Source: Halieaceae bacterium
Lineage (GTDB): Bacteria; Pseudomonadota; Gammaproteobacteria; Pseudomonadales; Halieaceae
Reading direction: 5' to 3'
NCBI GenBank assembly: GCA_023253715.1
Contig: JALRFH010000062.1
Coordinates: forward strand, 1 to 32,345
DNA: 32,345 nucleotides
The position numbers were made by a program, and so were the translations under genes. The notes under the pieces were generated by a model. The model ran no database searches and was not told the origin of the DNA. It saw nothing but the letters and a program-made list of their open reading frames with translations. Of the stretch, positions 16,547-25,534 are shown piece by piece (position 1 is the first letter of the stretch; the number at the start of each line of letters is the position of its first letter).

Positions 16547-16551
16547 TCGGT

Positions 16552-16557
16552 TATACT
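16552..16557 (+). promoter_or_regulatory. -10 element of ssrS
   Basis: TATACT lies 7 bases before the inferred 5' end of 6S RNA (16564). No convincing -35 is visible at the usual distance. Confidence 0.6.
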
Positions 16558-16563
16558 TAGGAC

Positions 16564-16743
16564 GGATTCCTGGCATATGCGCCAGACTTTTGTGTCCGCG
16601 AGCCGATATCAGTAAATCAGGGGCAAGCTCGCAGCGTCGGTGTGCACGTCCGCCCGTCGGAAAGCCTAAAGCACTGCAGTAAGTCCCGCCTTGAACCGTT
16701 GGGTTCAAGGGCGCCTCTGTCAGCGGTATGTTGGGAGTCCTTT
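16564..16743 (+). ncRNA. ssrS: 6S RNA
   Basis: 6S RNA mimics an open promoter and sequesters sigma70 RNA polymerase in stationary phase. The terminal stem is formed by GGATTCC (16564-16570) and GGAGTCC (16734-16740), paired along their length with one G-U. Conserved blocks in order are GAGCCGATAT, the CGTCCGCCCGTCGGAAAGCCT region, and CCTTGAACC...GGGTTCAAGGGC, which line up with E. coli 6S RNA. Length is about 180 nt. It lies between zapA and fau as in E. coli, where the transcript is processed from an ssrS-fau precursor; the 155 bases to fau contain no other clear gene. The 3' boundary is approximate. Confidence 0.9.
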
Positions 16744-16898
16744 TCGATCCACTGTGCAGCATTGCGTCAACACCTTAAACTCAGGCAGGTCCTGCACACA
16801 CTTGAGATCGAATACTCACCCATGGCAGGATCCATTCTAGAACCCAAGGCCACGCTCGTTGTCGGGGTACACCACCAAGTGATCGTGGAATTTTTGAG

Positions 16899-17486
16899 AT
16901 GAAGACAAGCATCGCCGAGCAGAAAAAAGCGCTCAGAGTCGAACTTAAACAGCGGCGTAGTGGCATTTCGAGCACGATCAAAACGCTTGCAGGAAAGCAG
17001 GTCGCGCAATTCGCAAGCGAACTGGCAATCGCAGGGCTTAAGGTGGGCCTGTACGCGCCCCTGCCACAAGAACTTCCTACCCAAGCCCTTGCAGCAGTGC
17101 TGTGGCAGAGTGGCAGCCAAATCTACCTACCCTGCATTCAAGCCAATCGCCGACTCATCTTCAGACTGTGGGAGCCCGGCGCGATCTTGCAGACCGAAAC
17201 ACTGGGCATTCCAACACCACCACAAAGCAGCCAAGAGCTCGCCATTGAACAGCTGGATGTCGTGTTTATGCCATTGCTGGGCTTCGATCGCAAGGGCCAT
17301 CGCTTGGGGATGGGCGGAGGGTATTATGACACAAGCCTTGCACAGGCTTCAGACGCTCTAAAAATAGGTTTGGCCTTTGACTGCCAAGAGGTTGAGGCCG
17401 TCCCTGTCGAGGATCACGACATCGCCTTGGATCTGTTGATTACGGAATCGCGCGTCTTGCGCTTCCGACAATCTTACTCTGAGTAA
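16899..17486 (+). CDS. fau: 5-formyltetrahydrofolate cyclo-ligase
   Basis: ATP-dependent enzyme (YgfA) converting 5-formyl-THF to 5,10-methenyl-THF, linked to folate homeostasis and persister formation in E. coli. 195 aa. The N-terminal basic region KKALRVELKQRR, the central VGLYAPLPQE and the family signature DVVFMPLLGFDRKGHRLGMGGGYYD are present. It is the canonical downstream partner of 6S RNA. No strong ribosome site is obvious. Its last 13 bases overlap a small convergent ORF on the minus strand. Functionally it complements folA and thyA, which are elsewhere in the window. Confidence 0.96.
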   Translation: MKTSIAEQKKALRVELKQRRSGISSTIKTLAGKQVAQFASELAIAGLKVGLYAPLPQELPTQALAAVLWQSGSQIYLPCIQANRRLIFRLWEPGAILQTETLGIPTPPQSSQELAIEQLDVVFMPLLGFDRKGHRLGMGGGYYDTSLAQASDALKIGLAFDCQEVEAVPVEDHDIALDLLITESRVLRFRQSYSE

Positions 17487-17620
17487 ACGCCCGCTCGCAG
17501 CAACGCTTCGGTGTTGTGAGCCTGCGTCTTATCGACGAAAACAGGTCCCACCACAGACAACAAAGCCCCCACCACAAAGCAAAAAGCGAGTATAACTAAA
17601 GCATCCGGTTTACGTTTCAC
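17474..17620 (-). CDS. small single-pass membrane protein, 48 aa
   Basis: A GTG-initiated ORF reads VKRKPDALVILAFCFVVG, then ALLSVVGPVFVDKTQAHN and a short tail ending in RAGVYSE. It has a positively charged start, one hydrophobic segment of about 19 residues (7-28) and a polar C-terminus: a typical small type II or signal-anchored membrane protein. AGGAAG lies 11 bases before the GTG. It occupies most of the gap between fau and ilvA and overlaps fau convergently by 13 bases. I do not recognise a function. Coding status is supported by composition and the ribosome site, not by comparison. A 16-base palindrome lies about 53 bases upstream of the start. Confidence 0.6.
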   Translation of the reverse strand: MKRKPDALVILAFCFVVGALLSVVGPVFVDKTQAHNTEALLRAGVYSE

Positions 17621-17672
17621 GACTTAACCCACTTCCTAATATCGGCTCCTCTCTGACGGAGGGCTCGCTTGT

Positions 17673-17688
17673 AATAATGTGCATTATT
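17673..17688. promoter_or_regulatory. operator-like palindrome AATAATG-TG-CATTATT
   Basis: Perfect 7-bp arms around a 2-base centre in the non-coding gap between the small ORF and ilvA. The size suits a dimeric regulator site for the small ORF promoter. No regulator is identified. Confidence 0.35.
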
Positions 17689-17766
17689 CACATTCGGCCG
17701 AACAAATTAGCACCGCCCGCAGGGATAGGCAAGCACGTGCCAAAAAAAAATCTCCAGCCGCAGACA

Positions 17767-19311
17767 CTAAGCGAGCAACGCGTCCTGATCGGTGCTGGCC
17801 AAAAATTGCTGGTAGGCCGTGTTGTTGGTTTCATTCCAAAACCGGTAACCAAGGCGATTAAACGCATCCTCTAGCAAGGGCTCGTCTTTCTTACCCGCCT
17901 GAAAACCAACCAATACGCGACCATAGGCCGCTCCGTGGTTACGATAGTGGAACAAACTGATGTTCCAACGCTGCCCAAGGACGGATAAAAACTTCGCTAA
18001 AGCGCCAGGCCGCTCCGGAAACTCAAATCGATACACCAATTCTTCACCGGCTTTCAGAGGAACATGACCTCCAACCATAAAGCGCACGTGCAGTTTTGCC
18101 ATTTCATTGTCGGTCAAATCTTCGACCTGATAACCCGTCTCGCGCAAGGACAACAATAGGTGCTCCAAGTCATCGCCGGCCGGGTTGACACTCAACCCCA
18201 CAAAGACCCGAGCCTTATTCGCGTCTGAGTAACGGTAATTAAACTCCGTGATATTGCGCTTGCCGATAGCCTGGCAAAACGTTTTGAAAGCACCCGGCCG
18301 CTCGGGGATCACCGCGCTCAACACAGCCTCACGTTTCTCGCCAATTTCGGTGCGCTCAGAGATATAGCGCAAACGGTCAAAATTTGTGTTCGCGCCGCTA
18401 ACGATCGTCAGCAAAGTCTCGCCTTCAATCTGGCCTTGTTCGATGTACTTTTTCAGCCCCGCCAGAGCCAAGGCGCCAGCCGGTTCGGCAATACTGCGAG
18501 TATCTTCAAAGATATCTTTGATCGCCGCACACATTTCATCGCTGCTAACCGTAATCACGCCATCAATCAAGTCTTTAATCACTCGAAAAGTTTCTTTGCC
18601 AATTTGCGCTACCGCGCAACCTTCAGCGAATAACCCCACCTCTTTCAAGGTGCCACGTCGTCCCGTACGCATCGCCAAATCGAGGCAGGCTGCATCGTCA
18701 GGCTCAACGCCATAGACTTTCGTACCCGGCCATATGTATTTGACGTAGGCGGCAACACCCGCCAATAAACCACCGCCCCCGACCGGCACAAAAATGGCAT
18801 CGGGTGCTTCACCCAACTGACGCACAATTTCAACACCGATAGTACCCTGGCCAGCGATGACATCCGGATCGTCATAGGGGGGGATGTAGACCAAGCCTTG
18901 TGTTTGAACCAATTTCTTCGCGTATGCAGCGGCCTCTTCAAAAGTGTCGCCATGCAGAACCGTTTTGGCACCCCGCCCCCTCACCGCTTCGACTTTAATC
19001 AAGGGGGTGGTTTTGGGCATCACGATTGTGGCTTTGACCTTCATCGATGCCGCCGCCAAGGCCAAACCTTGCGCATGGTTGCCCGCCGATGCCGCCACCA
19101 CGCCGCGGCTGAGCTCTTGCTTGGACAGCTTCGACATTTTATTGTACGCGCCGCGACACTTGAACGAGAACACCGGCTGCATGTCTTCACGCTTTAGCAA
19201 TATGCGATTGCCAAAGCGCTGCGACAACAGCCGCGCATCGTCAATGGGTGTTTCCCGCGCGACGTCGTAAACACGCGCGTTTAAGATGCGTTTTATGTAT
19301 GATTGGGGCAT
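17767..19311 (-). CDS. ilvA: threonine deaminase (biosynthetic)
   Basis: PLP-dependent enzyme that deaminates L-threonine to 2-oxobutanoate, the first committed step to isoleucine, normally feedback-inhibited by isoleucine. 514 aa, the full biosynthetic length. The catalytic domain (1-320) has PLP lysine K51 in [20 protein letters not shown] and the glycine loop [12 protein letters not shown]. Two ACT-like regulatory domains follow (about 325-400 and 420-500), each with the FPERPGA/IPERPGA turn. This distinguishes it from the short catabolic enzyme. It is divergent from rpiA across 116 bases. On the minus strand a run of nine T follows the stop within about 25 bases, with only a weak stem. 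Confidence 0.97.
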   Translation of the reverse strand: MPQSYIKRILNARVYDVARETPIDDARLLSQRFGNRILLKREDMQPVFSFKCRGAYNKMSKLSKQELSRGVVAASAGNHAQGLALAAASMKVKATIVMPKTTPLIKVEAVRGRGAKTVLHGDTFEEAAAYAKKLVQTQGLVYIPPYDDPDVIAGQGTIGVEIVRQLGEAPDAIFVPVGGGGLLAGVAAYVKYIWPGTKVYGVEPDDAACLDLAMRTGRRGTLKEVGLFAEGCAVAQIGKETFRVIKDLIDGVITVSSDEMCAAIKDIFEDTRSIAEPAGALALAGLKKYIEQGQIEGETLLTIVSGANTNFDRLRYISERTEIGEKREAVLSAVIPERPGAFKTFCQAIGKRNITEFNYRYSDANKARVFVGLSVNPAGDDLEHLLLSLRETGYQVEDLTDNEMAKLHVRFMVGGHVPLKAGEELVYRFEFPERPGALAKFLSVLGQRWNISLFHYRNHGAAYGRVLVGFQAGKKDEPLLEDAFNRLGYRFWNETNNTAYQQFLASTDQDALLA

Positions 19312-19427
19312 GGCGTCGCTGGCGTAGTAAAGTCAGCGCGTACCATACCAAACTACGCCTAAAGTTTCAGCTCATTAACGCGGATGACTTCAGGCTAATT
19401 ACACACCTAGACAGCAGAGAGCAGTCG

Positions 19428-20105
19428 ATGAGCAAGACACAAGATGAACTTAAGCGCGAAGTCGCCCAAGCAGCATTGGATTTTATTGCCCCCAAGCTAA
19501 CGCCCAACAGCATGCTGGGAATAGGCACCGGCTCGACCGCCAACGAGTTTATCGACCTGCTGGGCGAAAGTGGCTTAGTTTTTTCAGGCACAGTGGCTTC
19601 ATCCGAGGCCTCTGCTCAACGCCTGCGAGATCATGGTATTCCCGTATTAGACTTGAGCTTGGTTGACTCACTGCAGTTTTACATCGACGGTGCAGACGAG
19701 GCTAACCGTGCACTCGAGCTGATTAAGGGCGGCGGCGCCGCACTGACCCGAGAGAAAATCGTCGCGGCCGCCAGTGAATTTTTTATCTGTATTGCCGACG
19801 AGTCCAAAGAAGTCGAAACGCTCGGAAAATTCCCCCTACCCGTTGAAGTCATCCCGATGGCCGAAAACGTCGTCATTAGTGCTCTCAGAGCGATGGGGGG
19901 CCGCCCTGTAGTTCGCGAAGGCGTCATTACCGACAACCGCAACATTATTGTCGACGTGCATGACTTTATGATCACCGAACCTAAAGCGATCGAAACCGCG
20001 ATCAACCAGATCACCGGGGTCGTTTGTAATGGTTTATTTGCGCACCGGGGTGCAGACCTTTTGCTTTTGAGCGGGCAGAGCGGCGTGCGCCAGATTCAAG
20101 CCTAA
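19428..20105 (+). CDS. rpiA: ribose-5-phosphate isomerase A
   Basis: Interconverts ribose-5-phosphate and ribulose-5-phosphate in the pentose phosphate pathway. 225 aa from the ATG at 19428; the open frame extends upstream to 19248 but that part overlaps ilvA and has no family similarity, so it is excluded. Motifs: [15 protein letters not shown] (phosphate loop), the catalytic DGADE, and [14 protein letters not shown] with the substrate lysine. GAGAG lies upstream of the ATG. It is followed 2 bases later by the marC-family gene. The ilvA/rpiA divergence is common in pseudomonad-like genomes. Confidence 0.97.
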   Translation: MSKTQDELKREVAQAALDFIAPKLTPNSMLGIGTGSTANEFIDLLGESGLVFSGTVASSEASAQRLRDHGIPVLDLSLVDSLQFYIDGADEANRALELIKGGGAALTREKIVAAASEFFICIADESKEVETLGKFPLPVEVIPMAENVVISALRAMGGRPVVREGVITDNRNIIVDVHDFMITEPKAIETAINQITGVVCNGLFAHRGADLLLLSGQSGVRQIQA

Positions 20106-20107
20106 CC

Positions 20108-20698
20108 ATGGATCCCTTCACAGCTTTCGTAACGCTTGCCTTGGTCATGGACCCCCTGGGAAACGTTCCGCTGTTTTTGTCGGTCTTAAAAGACGTCCCA
20201 AGCGAGCGTCGAGTCAAAGTCATTTTACGCGAGCTTATTATCGCGCTGATCGTGATGCTCTTATTTTTGTACGCGGGCGAGAAAATGCTGAATTTACTGG
20301 GCTTACAGCAAGAAGCCATCGCTATTGCCGGAGCAATTATCTTGTTTTTGATCGCGATCCGTATGATCTTTCCGTCACCCTACGGCATCATGGGCGGAAC
20401 CCCCGAAGGAGAACCCTTTATCGTACCGCTCGCCATCCCCGCGGTCGCAGGCCCCTCGGTATTGGCAATTTCTATGTTATTGGTCAGCAACGACCCGGCA
20501 CGAATGCTCGAGTGGACGATGGCGCTGATTTTCGCCTGGCTGGTCACATCGGCAGTCCTACTCGCCTCCCCATTGTTGCTGCGTGCATTGGGTAATCGCG
20601 GCTTGATTGCCAGCGAGCGCTTGATGGGAATGATCCTAGTGATTATTGCCGTACAGATGTTTTTTAACGGGGTCAGTCAGTTTTTGCATCTGAATTAA
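20108..20698 (+). CDS. MarC family integral membrane protein
   Basis: A 196-aa inner-membrane protein with about six hydrophobic helices. Family landmarks are the N-terminal MDPLGNVPLFLSVLK and the repeat-like second half starting at PLAIPAVAGPSVLAISMLL. MarC/YhgN proteins have no firmly established function; the earlier link to multiple antibiotic resistance was withdrawn for MarC itself. The ATG is 2 bases after the rpiA stop, so it is probably cotranscribed and coupled. It is convergent with dtd, 36 bases apart. Confidence 0.9.
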   Translation: MDPFTAFVTLALVMDPLGNVPLFLSVLKDVPSERRVKVILRELIIALIVMLLFLYAGEKMLNLLGLQQEAIAIAGAIILFLIAIRMIFPSPYGIMGGTPEGEPFIVPLAIPAVAGPSVLAISMLLVSNDPARMLEWTMALIFAWLVTSAVLLASPLLLRALGNRGLIASERLMGMILVIIAVQMFFNGVSQFLHLN

Positions 20699-20734
20699 GC
20701 TCACAAGCAAGCGCGTAAGCGAACACCAAAATCC

Positions 20735-21172
20735 TTAGAACGACAGACGAAAAGTCACCGGACCGTCATTGACTAGATGGACCTGCATGTCAGCACCAAA
20801 ACGTCCGATTTGAACATCGAGTCCTGAGCGCTGTACGCAGCCCACCCAGTAATCAAACATCACCGCAGCCTCAGCAGGCGCCATAGCACTGGAGAAGCTT
20901 GGACGGAGACCCTTGCGCGTATCCGCCGCCAGCGTAAATTGTGAGACCAACAGAAGACTACCACTGATATCGTGCACCGAACGATTCATCCGCCCTTCGT
21001 CATCCGCAAACACACGATAGGCTAACAGTCGCTCAGCGGCTCTTTGGCATAGCTGTTCGGTATCGTGTTTTTCCAAGCCAGCAAACACTAAAAGACCCTG
21101 AGGAATACTGGCGACTCGTTCGCCTGCGACGTCCACCGCGGCAGTGTTGACTCGTTGCAACAAAAGCTGCAT
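20735..21172 (-). CDS. dtd: D-aminoacyl-tRNA deacylase
   Basis: Hydrolyses D-aminoacyl-tRNAs (and Gly-tRNA-Ala), protecting translation from mischarging. 145 aa. The N-terminus MQLLLQRVNTAAVDV, the catalytic-site segment SQFTLAADTRKGLRPSF and the C-terminal NDGPVTF cross-subunit motif are all present. A TTG at 21184 in frame would add four residues, but ATG 21172 matches the family start and has GGGGGTAGG just upstream. It is downstream of typA, from which a strong hairpin separates it, so expression may rely on readthrough or a local promoter. Confidence 0.96.
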   Translation of the reverse strand: MQLLLQRVNTAAVDVAGERVASIPQGLLVFAGLEKHDTEQLCQRAAERLLAYRVFADDEGRMNRSVHDISGSLLLVSQFTLAADTRKGLRPSFSSAMAPAEAAVMFDYWVGCVQRSGLDVQIGRFGADMQVHLVNDGPVTFRLSF

Positions 21173-21189
21173 GCCTACCCCCAATACAG

Positions 21190-21213
21190 AAAACCCCGCC
21201 GCAGCGGGGTTTT
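21190..21213 (-). terminator. Rho-independent terminator after typA
   Basis: AAAACCCCGC and GCGGGGTTTT form a perfect 10-bp stem with a 4-base loop, 3 bases after the typA stop. On the minus strand it is followed by CTGTATT, giving a modest T-rich tail. It lies before dtd, so it would cut or reduce typA-dtd readthrough. Confidence 0.8.
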
Positions 21214-21215
21214 GT

Positions 21216-23030
21216 TTACGCCGCGCGAGAGGCGCGCTTGCGCTCGTGTTCGACCAACAATTTTTTACGCAGCCGAATCGCAGTGGGCGTCACCTCGACA
21301 AGTTCGTCGTCTTCAATGAACTCCAGTGCTTGCTCTAGAGTATGACGGATCGGCGGCGTCAACAATAAGTTTTCATCCGTGCCCGCGGCGCGGATATTGG
21401 TCAACTGCTTAGCCTTGGTTGGATTCACCGTCAAATCATTAGAACGACTGTGCAACCCGATAATCTGACCTTCATAGACCTCAATATTGGGATCGATAAA
21501 TAAACGCCCTCGATCCTGCAAAGTAAACAATGAATACGCTAGGGTCTTGCCTTTTACCATAGAAACCAACACGCCGTTCACACGCTTGGCAATTTCCGTG
21601 TGCTTAACGGGAGCGTAGTGATCAAAGATGTGGGTCATAATCCCACCACCCGAGGTCAGCGTCAGAAATAAGGAACGAAACCCAATCAAACCGCGCGCCG
21701 GCACCATAAATTCGAGCCGGACACGTCCATTGCCATCCGGCACCATGTTTTCGAGCTCAGCGCGGCGATTACCGAGCTCCTCCATAATGGCGCCCTGATG
21801 CTTGTCTTCACAGTCAATCACGAGCTGCTCATAAGGCTCTTGCATCACACCATTGATTTCTTTGCGAATCACCTCTGGACGTGAGACACCCAATTCAAAG
21901 CCTTCACGGCGCATGGATTCAATCAATACCGATAAGTGCAATTCGCCGCGACCCGATACAATGAATTTATCGGGCGAATCACCCTGGACGACCCGCAAGG
22001 CCACGTTGTGAATCAATTCACGCTCTAAACGCTCTTTAATGTTGCGCGAGGTCACAAATTTACCGTCTTTGCCAGCAAAGGGTGAGTCGTTAACTTGAAA
22101 GGTCATACTGACAGTGGGCTCATCAACCGAGAGTGCTGGCAAGGCTTCCACTTTGGTCGGATCACACAGTGTGTCCGAGATGTTAAGTCCGTCAATCCCC
22201 GTGATGCAGACAATGTCCCCCGCCTCCGCTTGCTCAACCTCGACGCGCTCAAGCCCATGGAAACCCATAACTTGCAGTATCTTGGCATTGCGCTTTTTGC
22301 CTTCGCGATCCACCACCGCCACCGGGGTGTTAGGCTTTAGCTTGCCACGAGTTATACGACCGACGCCAATGACGCCCACGTAGCTGGAATAATCGAGCGC
22401 CGATATCTGCATCTGCAAAGGCGCAGCCGCATCGACTTCGGGCTCTGGAACACGCGCAATAATCTCGTTAAACAAGGGCGTCATGTCATCCGCCATAGCG
22501 CTGGGATCTAGACCCGCGATACCCTGAATCGCAGAGGTGTAGACAATCGGGAAATCCAATTGGGTGTCGTTGGCGCCCAATCGGTCAAACAAATCAAAGA
22601 CTTGATCGATCACCCAATCCGGGCGCGCACCGGGGCGATCAATTTTGTTCACTACAACAATGGGATTCAGGCCACGTTCAAATGCTTTGGATGTTACGAA
22701 GCGCGTTTGAGGCATGGGGCCATCCACAGCGTCCACCAATAACAACACGGAATCGACCATCGACAACACCCGCTCAACTTCGCCGCCGAAGTCAGCGTGC
22801 CCAGGGGTATCCACGATATTGATACGATAATCAGACCAGCGAATTGCCGTGTTTTTCGCCAAGATCGTAATGCCTCGCTCACGCTCCTGATCGTTGCTAT
22901 CCATGATCCGCTCAGCGCCATCGGAACGGCGATCCAGAGTGCCTGATTGCTGCAACAAACAATCCACCAAGGTTGTTTTACCGTGGTCAACGTGTGCAAT
23001 AATCGCAATGTTACGAAGCTGTCTAGTCAA
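21216..23030 (-). CDS. typA: ribosome-associated GTPase TypA/BipA
   Basis: Translational GTPase of the EF-G/LepA family involved in 50S assembly and stress and low-temperature growth. 604 aa. G1 is AHVDHGKTT (12-20), followed by G3 DTPGHADF and G4 [12 protein letters not shown]. Domain II and the BipA-specific C-terminal region follow ([28 protein letters not shown]). The start is TTG: an in-frame TAA lies three codons upstream, GAGG is 9 bases before the TTG, and the N-terminus then matches the family ([16 protein letters not shown]). A TATACT -10 lies 46-51 bases upstream on the minus strand (23076-23081). Confidence 0.96.
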   Translation of the reverse strand: MTRQLRNIAIIAHVDHGKTTLVDCLLQQSGTLDRRSDGAERIMDSNDQERERGITILAKNTAIRWSDYRINIVDTPGHADFGGEVERVLSMVDSVLLLVDAVDGPMPQTRFVTSKAFERGLNPIVVVNKIDRPGARPDWVIDQVFDLFDRLGANDTQLDFPIVYTSAIQGIAGLDPSAMADDMTPLFNEIIARVPEPEVDAAAPLQMQISALDYSSYVGVIGVGRITRGKLKPNTPVAVVDREGKKRNAKILQVMGFHGLERVEVEQAEAGDIVCITGIDGLNISDTLCDPTKVEALPALSVDEPTVSMTFQVNDSPFAGKDGKFVTSRNIKERLERELIHNVALRVVQGDSPDKFIVSGRGELHLSVLIESMRREGFELGVSRPEVIRKEINGVMQEPYEQLVIDCEDKHQGAIMEELGNRRAELENMVPDGNGRVRLEFMVPARGLIGFRSLFLTLTSGGGIMTHIFDHYAPVKHTEIAKRVNGVLVSMVKGKTLAYSLFTLQDRGRLFIDPNIEVYEGQIIGLHSRSNDLTVNPTKAKQLTNIRAAGTDENLLLTPPIRHTLEQALEFIEDDELVEVTPTAIRLRKKLLVEHERKRASRAA

Positions 23031-23201
23031 GGGGTGTTACCTCAGTAGGATGGGGCTAGGCCAAAAATGGCGCGCAGTATACAGTAGGCGATCAGTCCAA
23101 TCTATGGCAGTTTTACCGTTACTCGAGGTAAAAGGACACGATTTTAGTCGCCTCGCAAAGTGCGCACTAAACCATCGAATCAGCGCGACCCGCGGTAAAT
23201 T

Positions 23202-23237
23202 GCACCAAAATAAGGCGATTGCGCACCAAAATAGGGC
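23202..23237 (+). promoter_or_regulatory. two tandem NtrC-like binding sites upstream of glnA
   Basis: GCACCA-AAA-TAAGGC (23202-23216) and GCACCA-AAA-TAGGGC (23223-23237) resemble the NtrC consensus GCACCA-N3-TGGTGC, each with a perfect left half and a 3-4 of 6 right half. Their starts are 21 bases apart, two helical turns, and they lie about 85-120 bases upstream of the sigma54 core, as expected for an enhancer. Confidence 0.65.
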
Positions 23238-23320
23238 AAAAGTTAAAACAACGAACACATCAAAGCGCCACCAGACCACAAAAACCGTGCGAAAACTCAA
23301 AATTCGGTGCACAATCAACA

Positions 23321-23336
23321 TGGCACACATATTGCT
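23321..23336 (+). promoter_or_regulatory. sigma54 (-24/-12) promoter of glnA
   Basis: TGGCAC-N5-TTGCT is an exact match to the RpoN consensus. Expected transcription start is about 12 bases downstream (near 23348), leaving a leader of about 90 bases before the glnA ATG. Confidence 0.88.
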
Positions 23337-23439
23337 TTTATCCTGTCAGCGATTATGAACCAAGGAACACCACTTCGGGGCGCCTCGGGTTCACACAACC
23401 GCAAACAGGCAAAAGCCCGCAATTAACGGAGGAATTACA

Positions 23440-24846
23440 ATGTCAGAGCATACTCTGGATCTCATCAAAAGCAGCGAAGCCCGCTGGGTGGACTTGCGTT
23501 TTACCGACACCAAAGGTAAGGAACAACACGTCACTATTCCCGCTTCAGAAGTTGACGAAGACTTTTTCGAAGACGGCAAAATGTTCGATGGCTCATCGAT
23601 CGCCGGCTGGAAGGGTATTAACGAATCAGACATGATCCTTATGCCTGATGATGCAGCATCAGTACTGGACCCATTTACCGACGACGCGACGGTGATCGTT
23701 CGTTGTAACATCGTCGAACCCTCCACGATGCAAGGTTACGACCGCGACCCTCGTTCGATTGCACAACGCGCTGAGGAATTCCTGAAAACTACGGGTATCG
23801 GCGACACCGCATTCTTCGGTCCAGAGCCAGAGTTCTTTGTATTCGATGATATCAAATGGCACGCTGACATCAGTGGTGCGGGCTATACCATCAACTCTGA
23901 AGAAGCTGCTTGGGCGTCAAACCTGCACTACGACGGTGGTAACACCGGTCACCGCCCTGGCGTCAAAGGCGGCTATTTCCCCGTTCCTCCAGTCGACTCA
24001 TTGCACGAATTACGCGCTGCAATGTGTGTTGCGATGGAAGAAATGGGCCTACCTGTAGAAGTACACCATCACGAAGTGGGCACCGCCGGCCAATGTGAGA
24101 TCGGCGTTAAATTCAACACGCTGGTCAAAAAAGCCGATGAAGTGCAAATTCTGAAGTACTGCGTACTGAACGTAGCACACGGCTTCGGCAAAACGGCTAC
24201 CTTCATGCCCAAGCCACTGGTCGGCGACAACGGCTCAGGTATGCACGTACACCAGTCAATTAGCAAAGACGGTGTGAACATCTTCGCAGGCGACGGCTAC
24301 GCTGGACTGTCTGATACCGCGCTGTACTACATCGGCGGCATCATCAAACACGCTCGCGCCTTGAATGCGTTCACCAATGGGTCAACCAACAGCTACAAGC
24401 GTCTGGTACCCGGATTTGAAGCGCCTGTTATGCTGGCTTACTCAGCGCGTAACCGCTCTGCGTCAATTCGTATCCCCTACGAGCCAAGCCCTAAAGGCAA
24501 GCGCGTAGAAGTGCGTTTCCCTGACCCAACCGCCAACCCATACTTAGCGTTTGCAGCCATGCTGATGGCGGGTATCGATGGCATCAAAAACAAGATTCAC
24601 CCCGGCGACGCAGCAGACAAAGATCTTTACGATTTGCCTGCGGAAGAAGCCTTGGCGATTCCAACCGTATGCTCTTCGTTGCAGCAAGCACTTGAGTCAT
24701 TGGACGCGGACCGCGCGTTCTTGACCGAAGGCGGTGTATTCTCTGACGACATGATCGATGCCTACATCGACCTGAAAATGGCAGACGTGACTCGCTTGAA
24801 CATGACAACTCACCCTGTTGAGTTCGACATGTACTATTCTTGCTAA
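23440..24846 (+). CDS. glnA: glutamine synthetase, type I
   Basis: Condenses ammonia and glutamate to glutamine with ATP, the central ammonium-assimilation enzyme. 468 aa, a dodecameric GSI-beta type. Landmarks: [13 protein letters not shown], the metal-binding [25 protein letters not shown], the ATP site [16 protein letters not shown], and the adenylylation tyrosine Y397 in DLYDLP. The adenylylation site implies control by GlnE as well as transcriptional control by NtrC through the sigma54 promoter upstream. GGAGG precedes the ATG by 7 bases. A strong terminator follows, so glnA can be transcribed alone, apart from ntrBC. Confidence 0.98.
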   Translation: MSEHTLDLIKSSEARWVDLRFTDTKGKEQHVTIPASEVDEDFFEDGKMFDGSSIAGWKGINESDMILMPDDAASVLDPFTDDATVIVRCNIVEPSTMQGYDRDPRSIAQRAEEFLKTTGIGDTAFFGPEPEFFVFDDIKWHADISGAGYTINSEEAAWASNLHYDGGNTGHRPGVKGGYFPVPPVDSLHELRAAMCVAMEEMGLPVEVHHHEVGTAGQCEIGVKFNTLVKKADEVQILKYCVLNVAHGFGKTATFMPKPLVGDNGSGMHVHQSISKDGVNIFAGDGYAGLSDTALYYIGGIIKHARALNAFTNGSTNSYKRLVPGFEAPVMLAYSARNRSASIRIPYEPSPKGKRVEVRFPDPTANPYLAFAAMLMAGIDGIKNKIHPGDAADKDLYDLPAEEALAIPTVCSSLQQALESLDADRAFLTEGGVFSDDMIDAYIDLKMADVTRLNMTTHPVEFDMYYSC

Positions 24847-24867
24847 GCATCGCGACGCAACACCACC

Positions 24868-24895
24868 AAAGCCCGCCTCTGGCGGGCTTTTTTTT
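24868..24895 (+). terminator. Rho-independent terminator after glnA
   Basis: AAAGCCCGCC-TCT-GGCGGGCTTT, a perfect 10-bp stem with 3-base loop, followed by five more T (eight in all). It lies about 20 bases after the glnA stop. Confidence 0.92.
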
Positions 24896-24969
24896 GGTAA
24901 TCGTTTATTGCTGACAGGGACTGCTGGCTCTGCTAGTCTGCAGGTCTTGTCCTTAGATTCGGTTTCAAA

Positions 24970-25503
24970 ATGCGCATAGCACTGTGGTTTTTGATGCTCA
25001 CGCTGGCCAGCCTAGCGCATGGCCAAACGCGAATTTATAAAATTGTTGATCAAGAGGGCAATGTCACCTTCACTGATAAACCGCCGATGAGCTCACAACG
25101 GGAGTCCAGCTCGGTAGAACTCAACCAAATTAATATTAGCGCCCCACCAAAAGAACGAAGCCGCGCCACAAGCAGCGAGATCAGCAAACCAGAGCGCACG
25201 ATCGATTACGATATTACGATCACCAGCCCGCCTGACAGCACCACCATCCCTATGGGGCCCGGCAATTTTTCGCTGAGCGCCTCGATCACACCCGCACTGG
25301 AGCGGGGCGACCAATTGCAACTCGTCCTCAATGGCGAACCTTACGGCAAACCCCAAAACTCCGAAAATTGGCGCCTAACCAATATCCTGCGCGGCGCGCA
25401 CGACCTATCCGTTCAAGCCATTGATGACTCAGGGAAGGTGTTATCACAGTCGCGCCCCGTGCGAGTTTACGTGCTTCGCCCCTCCAAACTCTACCGCAAT
25501 TAA
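24970..25503 (+). CDS. DUF4124 domain protein, exported, between glnA and ntrB
   Basis: A 177-aa protein with a signal peptide (MRIALWFLMLTLASLAHG, cleavage near residue 18). The DUF4124 segment RIYKIVDQEGNVTFTDKPP follows, then a low-complexity linker (about 45-75). From about 78 the C-terminal domain looks beta-rich and Ig-like (ITSPPDSTTIPMG, LVLNGEPYGKP, LRGAHDLSVQAIDDSGKV). The function is unknown to me. DUF4124 genes beside the glnA-ntrBC locus occur in pseudomonad-like genomes. A possible sigma70 promoter (CTGACA, 17 bases, TAGTCT at 24911-24939) lies in the gap after the glnA terminator. An NtrC dyad starts 2 bases after its stop codon. Confidence 0.82.
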   Translation: MRIALWFLMLTLASLAHGQTRIYKIVDQEGNVTFTDKPPMSSQRESSSVELNQINISAPPKERSRATSSEISKPERTIDYDITITSPPDSTTIPMGPGNFSLSASITPALERGDQLQLVLNGEPYGKPQNSENWRLTNILRGAHDLSVQAIDDSGKVLSQSRPVRVYVLRPSKLYRN

Positions 25504-25504
25504 C

Positions 25505-25519
25505 GCACCAATTTGGTGC
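25505..25519. promoter_or_regulatory. perfect NtrC dyad upstream of ntrBC
   Basis: GCACCA-ATT-TGGTGC is a perfect match to the NtrC consensus dyad. It lies 112 bases upstream of the sigma54-like core at 25631, a normal enhancer distance. Confidence 0.85.
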
Positions 25520-25534
25520 ACGCCAGCTCAAACT

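Larger units (their letters stand above)
23031..23439. other. 409-base typA/glnA intergenic control region
   Basis: No credible gene is present. From the typA side: GAGG ribosome site, a TATACT -10 on the minus strand at 23076-23081, and a perfect 7-bp inverted repeat TTTTACC/GGTAAAA at 23111-23133. From the glnA side: two tandem NtrC-like boxes (23202-23237), a GGTGCAC half-site near 23307, and a sigma54 promoter (23321-23336). The ribosome site GGAGG is 7 bases before the glnA ATG. Confidence 0.7.

Noticed and set aside
16642-16902. Open frame of 86 aa on the + strand
   Set aside because: Its first part is 6S RNA sequence, including the conserved CCTTGAACC/GGGTTCAAGG block, so the frame is incidental.
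17743-17766. Possible ilvA terminator (nine-T tract on the minus strand)
   Set aside because: The T-run is present but I could not form a stable stem before it.
19248-19427. 60-codon N-terminal extension of rpiA
   Set aside because: It overlaps the start of ilvA antisense and has no similarity to RpiA; the family start is ATG 19428.
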